A stretch of 6,408 nucleotides of DNA from Propionibacteriaceae bacterium. GTDB taxonomy: Bacteria > Actinomycetota > Actinomycetes > Propionibacteriales > Propionibacteriaceae. This document shows, in pieces, positions 1 to 4,803 of the stretch. Each line of letters opens with the position of its first letter. Position 1 is the first letter of the stretch. The stretch spans positions 1 to 6,408 of the forward strand of contig JAICEV010000225.1 in assembly GCA_025923975.1 (NCBI GenBank), read 5' to 3'. A model generated the notes under the pieces. It had not been told where the DNA came from. It did not search any database and saw nothing but the letters and a program-made list of their open reading frames with translations. The position numbers and the translations under genes were made by a program.

Positions 1-156
1 ACCGTCGACGCTATCTGCGGCATGACCATCAACCCCGAGACGGCCGTCGACAGCCGCGAAGTCGACGGTGTGACCTACTACTTCTGCTCCGCGCAGTGCG
101 CCGCCACCTTCGACGCCGACCCGGCCCGCTACACCACCGCATCAGCCAAGCAATGA
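1..156 (+). CDS. YHS-domain metal-binding protein, C-terminal end (5' partial)
   Basis: An open frame enters from the left edge and ends at the TGA at 154-156, leaving 51 residues. They show the YHS pattern: a Cys-Gly-Met near the start (C6, G7, M8), then YYFCSAQC (C29 and C33), a Phe at 37, and a closing DPARY. YHS domains bind metal through these cysteines. They occur as small stand-alone proteins and as modules attached to heavy-metal P-type ATPases and other metal-resistance proteins. About five residues follow the domain, so this is the true C-terminus. The start is outside the window, so I cannot tell a small stand-alone YHS protein from the tail of a larger metal transporter. The multicopper oxidase at the other end of the window supports a metal-resistance setting. 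The domain call is firm; the parent protein is unknown. Confidence 0.85.
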   Translation, partial: TVDAICGMTINPETAVDSREVDGVTYYFCSAQCAATFDADPARYTTASAKQ

Positions 157-642
157 ACCCCGGTCGGCGGCCGTCTGCTTGTGAACCGCTCACTCAACAG
201 CACCGCCAAATCGGCAGCCACCAGACGTGCAAGCTCATCAGGAGTCCGAAACGACTTGTAAGAAGCCGTATCGTCGCCTTGAATCCGTTTTAGAAGCTGA
301 CCCAAACGCGGCTCCCGCTCTTGGACCGGAGTTTTCACATAAAGCAGCCGCGGCATCCCGTTCGACAAGAGGTATTCATCCTGCAAGCCGGACAATGTCA
401 CCCCTGGGGCGACCCTAGCGTTGCCAGTAGATGCCGACGAAAATGTGGCTCTGTTCAAGGTAGGCCCGGTAAAGGTTGCGGGGCGGGTGCGGGCGCGCGC
501 CAAGCTCGAACATCACCGGAGTCAGTTGGAGTCGTTCGATCGCCTCGTGTACGGCACCACGCTCGTCGGCCAACTCAGCCAAAGTCGAACTGACAAACAC
601 CCGGAGCCGCTGATCAGGCGTACGAATCGAGAGCTCCTCCAT
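129..642 (-). pseudogene. Broken, truncated DUF4062-domain gene
   Basis: The ATG at 642-640 is preceded by a purine-rich GGGAGGGAGG stretch (643-653) and opens a frame that reads RVFVSSTLAELADER, then PVMFELGARPHPPR and HIFVGIYWQR. This is the conserved first half of DUF4062. A TAG at 417-415 then stops it. The second half continues in another frame from about 418: VAPGVTLSGLQDEY, PRLLYVKTPV, EREPRLGQLLKRIQ, DDTASYKSF and DLAVLLSERF, ending near 183. The family normally reads IYWQRYGWVAPG at the join, and the DNA here is about five bases too short for that, so a small deletion is the likely cause. DUF4062 normally forms the N-terminus of large signalling ATPases or regulators. Here nothing of the ATPase follows, and the residual frame runs out at 129 antisense to the YHS gene. 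It is therefore both frameshifted and cut off, a dead fragment. A sequencing error could explain the frameshift but not the missing C-terminus. Confidence 0.85.
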
Positions 643-859
643 ACCTCCCTCCCATGCGGTCGTGCCGGAGGCCGGTCATCAGCCTGTGCGCCAGGGCTCA
701 AGCGGCCCGTCATTCAATGGTGGGCGACAACACCCCAGGCGCGGCATGGCGCACTTCCGATCGCTCCTCCCACCCCCTCGGGCATTGGTCGGCGTCGGCC
801 AGGAACGCTCCCTCCGATAGGGGCCTTCTGTGCAATTTAACAAGGCACGTGGACGCTTC

Positions 860-1234
860 CTAATGCGGCCGCGAAACGCCAGGATCTTGCGTGAACTCAT
901 AGATGTTGCCGTCCGGCGCACGGAAGTGCACCCAGGCATTACCGCTTTCGTCCTGCTCAGTAAGGAGAATTTCAATCCGGTTGGACCGAAGCTCACTGGC
1001 GGCTGCTCTGACATCGTCAACAAGGAAGCCTGCAACCGGGCCCGTCGTGAAGTGACGATTGATGTCGCTGTCGGGTCCAAAGACCTCCACCTTGCTACCG
1101 TCCGGCAACTTCAACACACGGAACCCGGGAAGGTCGAGTGCCGATCGAAGGCCCAGGACATCTCGAAAAAAGTCAACGGTCGATTGGAAATTCTCCGTAC
1201 GAGTACCAACCCAGGCCAGCTTGATGATCTTCAC
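860..1234 (-). CDS. VOC-fold (glyoxalase/bleomycin-resistance superfamily) protein
   Basis: A 124-residue protein with a GTG start at 1234-1232 and stop at 862-860. Length and pattern fit one VOC protein made of two beta-alpha-beta-beta-beta modules, roughly residues 3-52 and 65-118. The first has the helix FQSTVDFFRDVLGLR (17-30), the sheet FRVLKLPDGSKVEVF and the turn FGPDSD. The second ends in the family hallmark HFRAPDGNIYEF (103-114). Likely metal or active-site positions are E50, H103 and E113. The first-strand ligand, usually His or Gln, is not evident in KLAWVGTRT, so glyoxalase I activity is doubtful. The family also includes dioxygenases, drug-binding resistance proteins and proteins of unknown role, and the substrate cannot be read from sequence. 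No good Shine-Dalgarno sequence precedes the GTG. I chose this start because MKIIKLAWVGTRT matches the usual beginning of the fold. It is transcribed toward the DUF4062 fragment, with 217 bases between them. Confidence 0.85.
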   Translation of the reverse strand: MKIIKLAWVGTRTENFQSTVDFFRDVLGLRSALDLPGFRVLKLPDGSKVEVFGPDSDINRHFTTGPVAGFLVDDVRAAASELRSNRIEILLTEQDESGNAWVHFRAPDGNIYEFTQDPGVSRPH

Positions 1235-1248
1235 ACCGTACGAGTACC
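1195..1248. repeat. Exact 13-bp direct repeat spanning the VOC gene start
   Basis: The 13-mer ccgtacgagtacc occurs at 1195-1207, inside the first codons of the VOC gene, and again at 1236-1248, just upstream of its GTG start. The two copies are 41 bases apart and on the same strand. Each contains GTAC-GA-GTAC, a 4-2-4 inverted repeat. The arrangement could be a pair of operator half-sites or a small local duplication at the 5' end of the gene. Nothing else shows which. Confidence 0.5.
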
Positions 1249-1889
1249 CGCACTGGCTCCGCGTGTCAACTGACGGCGAGCACTCCCACCAATGGCTGAG
1301 AGCCTCCCGACTGATCAGATCCGAGGGTGCACGTCACGCTGGCCGTCGCCATGCCCGTCCACCTCATGATCACGAGGGCGGCGTGCTCGGTTCGGGTTCG
1401 GCGCTACGTCGAGGAATGCTTCTGACTAGCCCTTCCGGGCCCGCGACAAGTACAACGAGAACCGCAACGACAACGCAGAGCTTGGCCATGACCCACCACA
1501 CAACTTGATAGTTCTCATCGGTGAACTCGGCGAGCAGGAACCGGGGCTACCGTCGATAGAGGCATGGCAGATGATCATGCCGGGCAGACTGACATTGGGG
1601 CCTATGAGGCCACGCCAAGATCACCGAGTGGGCCACTGTCCAGACAAGGATTGCAGCAGAGACAGCCGCCTCGTCGAGTGTCGCCGCTCCTTTCATCGCC
1701 GGATGCTAAAGAATGCCGCCATTGATTCGATGGCTCCAGACTCAAAAGCGCGACGAGCATTACGCGTGCGAGCTAACCGCAGAGCAGAGCCCCGGAGAAG
1801 AATCAAGCTATCGACCGAGCGTTGCCATCAACATCTGGGTCACATGCCCGGCCCACCAAAGCAATATCTCGCCAGAGAGGGACTCAGAC
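1249..1889. other. About 640 bases without a convincing gene
   Basis: This is the space between the divergently oriented VOC gene and the membrane-protein gene, and I recognise no product in it. Two weak coding signals oppose each other codon on codon. On the plus strand a frame opens after the TAG at 1427-1429 and stays open to 1960. It begins PFRARDKYNENRNDN with mostly G or C third positions but resembles no family I know, and it runs into the next gene out of frame. On the minus strand a 39-residue frame (1489-1370) begins MAKLCVVVAVLVVLVAG, a possible membrane helix. Upstream in the same frame, beyond a TAG at 1549-1547, a second hydrophobic stretch (1696-1550) reads SAAILVWTVAHSVILAW. 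These could be pieces of a decayed small membrane protein or mere antisense hydropathy. I see no tRNA, insertion sequence ends or clear terminator. Confidence 0.5.
1875..1881 (+). promoter_or_regulatory. Ribosome binding site that fixes the membrane-protein start
   Basis: The purine run AGAGAGG ends eight bases before the ATG at 1890-1892. The frame is open back past 1713, but the codons before 1890 encode no recognisable or hydrophobic sequence. This site therefore decides for the 263-residue form. Confidence 0.5.
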
Positions 1890-2681
1890 ATGAGCATCCA
1901 GCAGCCAGAGAATTCGACATCGCCGGCAACGGCGGTAACGAGCACCGGCGATCAGCATGAACCCACCCGTCCGGGCGGTGAGCCTCCGATCAGCATTGAC
2001 AGGTCGCTGCTCCGGCTGGGCGCAGCTTTGGGGGCGCTTGGGGTTGTCCTGCAGATCATTATGGATCGGCTGCATCCGCATAGGGTCGATCCGAATGATT
2101 CGGCGGCAGTGTTCCGAGAGTACGCCATCTCGGATATCTGGACGGCGGTACACATTGGTCAGTTCGCCGGAACCTTGTTCATCGTTCTGGGTTTGATCGC
2201 GCTCGGTCGATCCCTTGCCCGCCAGTCAGGCTTCCCGGGCGCGCTCGGGACAGTCGGCACCGTGACAGCGGTGTTGGTCGCGGCTGTATTCGCGGTGCAG
2301 ATGGCTGTGGATGGTGTCACGCTGAAGGCAGCGATCGACGCCTGGATTGGCGCGATCAACCCGGCGGAACAAGCAGCAGCGTTTCAGGTGGCCGAGAGCG
2401 TGCGGTGGACCGAGAAAGGGCTGGGCGGCTTCTTCCAACTCATTCAGGGCATCACAATATTGACCCTCGGCCTGTCGATGGCATTCGATCGCCGGTACCC
2501 CAAATGGCTGGGCTGGATCGGTGTGCTCGCCGGTACCGCAATCGTCGCCGGCGGCACGGTGACTGCACACACCGGGTTCTCGGCTCAGGCTGGCCAGATC
2601 CTTCTACCTGGCACGTTGCTTCTCGCGGTTTTTCTGGTGGTGGCGTTCATCACGATGTGGCGCCGCAGCGCGGAACGGTGA
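1890..2681 (+). CDS. Six-helix integral membrane protein of unknown function
   Basis: A 263-residue protein starting at an ATG behind a purine-rich ribosome binding site and ending at the TGA at 2679-2681. Residues 1-35 are polar and rich in Ser, Thr, Pro and Gly, probably a disordered cytoplasmic tail. Six hydrophobic segments follow, at about 40-59, 83-106, 119-141, 179-199, 207-228 and 236-256. The loop after the first helix is conserved-looking (HPHRVDPNDSAAVFREYA). The longest loop (142-178) holds an amphipathic stretch with AEQAAAFQVAESVRW. The tail WRRSAER is positively charged, fitting a cytoplasmic C-terminus. The overall shape resembles uncharacterised actinobacterial membrane proteins, some related to the DUF4386 type; I cannot place it in a named family with certainty. 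No catalytic motif is visible. The methyltransferase begins 52 bases downstream on the same strand, so co-transcription is possible, but the two genes differ in base composition. Confidence 0.8.
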   Translation: MSIQQPENSTSPATAVTSTGDQHEPTRPGGEPPISIDRSLLRLGAALGALGVVLQIIMDRLHPHRVDPNDSAAVFREYAISDIWTAVHIGQFAGTLFIVLGLIALGRSLARQSGFPGALGTVGTVTAVLVAAVFAVQMAVDGVTLKAAIDAWIGAINPAEQAAAFQVAESVRWTEKGLGGFFQLIQGITILTLGLSMAFDRRYPKWLGWIGVLAGTAIVAGGTVTAHTGFSAQAGQILLPGTLLLAVFLVVAFITMWRRSAER

Positions 2682-2733
2682 GCTCCGCCCTCAGCGCTGC
2701 TGCTGACGTAGATCGATCAATATATAGAAAGAG

Positions 2734-3402
2734 ATGAACACACGGCAGGAGGATGCCCCTCCCTCTCCCATTCCTCGCTATACCTGGTTACTTTCCCGTT
2801 ATCCGGATTTTTTGGCTTCCTTCATTCGGCCTCTACGAGAAGTCGCGGTGAGACATCTCGGGTTAGAGCCTGGGAGCCGAGTCCTCGATGTTGGGTGCGG
2901 AACAGGAGCCAGCTTCCCTTTACTCGTCCAAGCCGTCGGACCCGAGGGAGAAGTAGTGGGAGTGGAAATCAGTCCAAATCTGGCGGCGATAGCTAACAAA
3001 CGGATTGAGCAAGAGGGATGGAACAACGTTCACGTTGTTGTTGGGCCAGCGCAAACCATCGCCCTCCCCGGTACCTTCGACGGACTGCTGCTGTTCGCGG
3101 CGCACGAGGTGCTCACCTCGCCCGAAGCCCTAGATCACCTGCTTGCCCATCTCAAAAAGGAGGGTCGCATCGTGGCATTCGGGGCCAAGCTCTCAAACTC
3201 GCGACAAGGCAGACTACTGAACCCGCTGCTCCGTCTACTTACTCAGACCTTGTTGCCAGCATCGAGTGCTCCATTGGATGCGCGTCCCTGGCGATTCCTG
3301 GAAAATCGAACGGGAAAGCTTGATATGGAAGAACGCATGGCAGGCTTGCTCTATCTCGTCTCGGGATACCTGCCCAGCAAGAAGACGCTTGGCGCAGGAT
3401 GA
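2734..3402 (+). CDS. Class I SAM-dependent methyltransferase
   Basis: A 222-residue protein, ATG at 2734-2736 and TGA at 3400-3402. The Rossmann methyltransferase motifs are in order. Motif I VLDVGCGTG (50-58) binds S-adenosylmethionine. GEVVGVEIS (72-80) provides the acidic residue E78 for the ribose. FDGLLLFAAHE (115-125) is the motif II strand. LKKEGRIVAFG (140-150) is the motif III region. The C-terminal third, with ARPWRFLENRTG and LLYLVSGYLPS, probably forms a substrate cap. The pattern is that of UbiE-like small-molecule or lipid methyltransferases; the substrate is not predictable. The start follows an AT-rich tatatagaaagag (2721-2733): AGAAAG may act as a weak ribosome site, and a TATATA lying only 8 bases upstream could instead be a promoter -10 for an almost leaderless transcript. 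Early codons use many T-ending forms, and the 60 bases at 2761-2820 are 50% G+C, far below the neighbouring genes, which suggests separate acquisition. Confidence 0.88.
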   Translation: MNTRQEDAPPSPIPRYTWLLSRYPDFLASFIRPLREVAVRHLGLEPGSRVLDVGCGTGASFPLLVQAVGPEGEVVGVEISPNLAAIANKRIEQEGWNNVHVVVGPAQTIALPGTFDGLLLFAAHEVLTSPEALDHLLAHLKKEGRIVAFGAKLSNSRQGRLLNPLLRLLTQTLLPASSAPLDARPWRFLENRTGKLDMEERMAGLLYLVSGYLPSKKTLGAG

Positions 3403-3429
3403 CGGGCTCGTGGCACTAGATATTCGTCA

Positions 3430-3469
3430 GCTCATCAACCCAGAGGTCACAGGGTTCAAATTCTGTCCC
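3430..3469 (+). other. Probable tRNA-fMet 3'-half remnant, possible integration scar
   Basis: From 3430 the sequence reads gctcat, an extra c, aacccagaggtc, then cagg, an extra g, ttcaaat, and ctgtccc. From memory of actinobacterial initiator tRNAs, this follows the second half of tRNA-fMet: CAT anticodon, AACCCAG anticodon-stem strand, AGGTC variable loop, CAGG-TTCAAAT T-arm and CTGTCCC into the acceptor stem. There are two single-base insertions and a few substitutions, and the match fades after 3469. Upstream of 3430 I cannot align the 5' half (D-arm and first acceptor strand), so it is not a working tRNA. tRNA 3' halves are the classic attachment sites of integrating phages and genomic islands, so a decayed att site is an attractive reading. 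A degraded whole tRNA copy is the alternative. Confidence 0.5.
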
Positions 3470-3474
3470 TTCGA

Positions 3475-3493
3475 CAAACGCAAAAGGCGTTTG
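3475..3493 (+). terminator. Hairpin just after the tRNA-like segment
   Basis: Perfect 7-bp inverted repeat CAAACGC / GCGTTTG with a five-base loop AAAAG. It lies six bases past the end of the tRNA-like match, where a tRNA terminator would be expected. No T-run follows, so if it terminates transcription it is a weak, actinobacterial-style structure. It could also serve the methyltransferase gene, which ends 72 bases before it. Confidence 0.35.
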
Positions 3494-3795
3494 GACTGGG
3501 TAGAGCACCGGTCACCAACCAAGATCAAGATCCTATGCTGACAGCAACAAAAGCGGCCCAGCAGTGTTTACCACCGACCGGGGCAGGAATCTCGCCTGTC
3601 GCGGCACGGATCGCCTGGGACCGGGCCATCTCGCCCACCCGTTGCGCCCGGAACCCGTTGAAGAGCGGGCTATGTGAGGAGACTCGGCACAACGAAGTGT
3701 CTGAGTGATGTGCGAGCTACTGCGTGGCCAGCGCAGGCCTATTGCAACACATTGGAAGCAGCCCCGCTGGCTCACATCGGTAAGGAGTCACCACT

Positions 3796-4707
3796 ATGAC
3801 TAATCGCAGCACTACGACCACTAACGCCGGCATCCGGGCCTTCGTGACTCGCCGCCCGGTCACCGCATTCCTGATCATGGCCTTCGGGATCGCCTATCCC
3901 GTCATGTCGCTGGTGGCTCTTGCGGTCCATCGGGTGATCCCAGGTGGCCCACTTCTCGACCGACTGCCAGTCCCACCGGACGAAACCGTCGGCTTGATGT
4001 TGACGATGTTTGCCCTCCTCCCCTCTGCCCTGTTCGTGACCTGGGCGGCAGACGGAAGGCCGGGCGTCGCCAGTTTGTTCAAGCGGATCGCTCGCTGGCG
4101 GTTTGCTGTCGGCTGGTGGCTCGCCGTCCTTGCGGGGCTGCCTGTACTCACTGTCCTCTCCACGCTGATCTTGGGCGGCTCGCTGGAATCAATCGAACCC
4201 AGCAAGCTCTGCTGGGACCAGCTTCGGCTGCTGTTGATCAACTTCATTCTGGTCAATCTCTGGGAGGAAACCGCCTGGGCCGGTGTGATGCAAACCCGGC
4301 TCGAGCGCCGGCACAACATCTTCGTGGCGGCCGTCCTGACCGCAATACCGTTCGGATTCATCCACTTGCCGCTCGCCTTCCTCAGCGAGATCACCATCGC
4401 ATCGGTGTTGATCTCGCTGGTCGCCTACATCCTTCTTGGCCTCTTCCTCCGACCATTGGTCGGAGTCGTCCTCAGAGGCTCCCGCGACAGCCTGCTTGCC
4501 GCCGGCCTGATGCACAGCGTCTTCAACCGCACCAACAACGACAACGGCATCGCCGCGGCCTTGCTCAACGGGGAGCTCTACCGGCTCGGGATCCTGATCG
4601 CGGTGGTCGTACTCATCGCCGCGCTGGCATTGCTGGCAGGGCGCCGACGGCTCAGCAGGGCCTACCGGCTAGAACTTGACGCCAATCCTGGCGGGGTGGC
4701 GCGTTGA
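3796..4707 (+). CDS. CPBP-family intramembrane metalloprotease homologue
   Basis: A 303-residue membrane protein; ATG at 3796-3798 with a good AAGGAG eight bases upstream, stop TGA at 4705-4707. The CPBP (CAAX protease and bacteriocin-processing, Abi) signature motifs are present: NLWEETAWAG with the glutamate pair E157-E158, PFGFIH with F186 and H190, and HSVFN with H240 and N244. In the family these glutamates and histidines form the membrane-embedded active site. The usual motif 1 is EExxxR, but the arginine position is A162 here, so it is either a subfamily variant or a weakened enzyme. About eight hydrophobic segments are visible, at roughly 22-45, 64-84, 103-126, 142-156, 174-190, 198-225, 229-245 and 262-281. 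The N-terminus is short and polar, the tail basic (AGRRRLSRAYR). Bacterial members process peptides or have bacteriocin self-immunity roles; no peptide substrate gene is evident nearby. The gene is followed after 96 bases by the multicopper oxidase. Confidence 0.87.
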   Translation: MTNRSTTTTNAGIRAFVTRRPVTAFLIMAFGIAYPVMSLVALAVHRVIPGGPLLDRLPVPPDETVGLMLTMFALLPSALFVTWAADGRPGVASLFKRIARWRFAVGWWLAVLAGLPVLTVLSTLILGGSLESIEPSKLCWDQLRLLLINFILVNLWEETAWAGVMQTRLERRHNIFVAAVLTAIPFGFIHLPLAFLSEITIASVLISLVAYILLGLFLRPLVGVVLRGSRDSLLAAGLMHSVFNRTNNDNGIAAALLNGELYRLGILIAVVVLIAALALLAGRRRLSRAYRLELDANPGGVAR

Positions 4708-4715
4708 CCCACCAA

Positions 4716-4751
4716 CCCCTCAAACAGCAGTCGCCCCTCAAAGAGCAGTCG
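4716..4751 (+). repeat. 18-bp tandem repeat upstream of the oxidase
   Basis: Two adjacent copies of cccctcaaaNagcagtcg, at 4716-4733 and 4734-4751, differ at one base (c versus g at N). They sit right after the CPBP stop and 53 bases before the oxidase start, in the only place its own promoter could be. A slightly AT-rich stretch, tagatataac, follows at 4770-4779. The repeat may be a regulator binding site or simple slippage; I see no match to a known copper-repressor operator. Confidence 0.6.
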
Positions 4752-4803
4752 GCTTCGGTGATGACATCTTAGATATAACGACCGACCAGCAGGAGATACT
4801 TCC

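Larger units (their letters stand above)
3403..3795. other. Gene-free spacer between methyltransferase and CPBP gene
   Basis: These 393 bases contain no gene I can support. The left part holds the tRNA-like remnant and hairpin described separately. A 57-codon plus-strand frame (3535-3708) has no ribosome binding site and no family resemblance. A short inverted repeat, CCCGTT at 3654-3659 with AGCGGG at 3664-3669 and a four-base loop, has no T-run. The right end carries the ribosome binding site of the CPBP gene (AAGGAG, 3782-3787). Confidence 0.55.

Noticed and set aside
679..1080. A minus-strand 133-codon frame overlapping the VOC gene
   Set aside because: The VOC frame carries the conserved fold motifs over the same bases; this one has none.
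1713..1889. A 59-residue N-terminal extension of the membrane protein
   Set aside because: The frame is open, but the encoded residues look non-coding and a ribosome binding site precedes the ATG at 1890.
3266..3541. A plus-strand frame crossing the methyltransferase stop
   Set aside because: It starts inside the methyltransferase in another frame and reads through the tRNA-like segment, with no family resemblance.
3535..3708. A 57-codon plus-strand frame beginning at ATG 3535
   Set aside because: It has no Shine-Dalgarno sequence and no recognisable motif, and it overlaps an equally open minus-strand frame.
3650..3710. GNRA-looking loop (GAGA) and nearby hairpins that recall a group II intron domain V
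   Set aside because: The lower stem does not pair, the helix lengths are wrong for domain V, and no reverse transcriptase is present.
4116..4679. A 187-codon plus-strand frame inside the CPBP gene
   Set aside because: It is Arg/Ala/Pro-rich out-of-frame translation of the CPBP gene, which has the conserved motifs and membrane segments.
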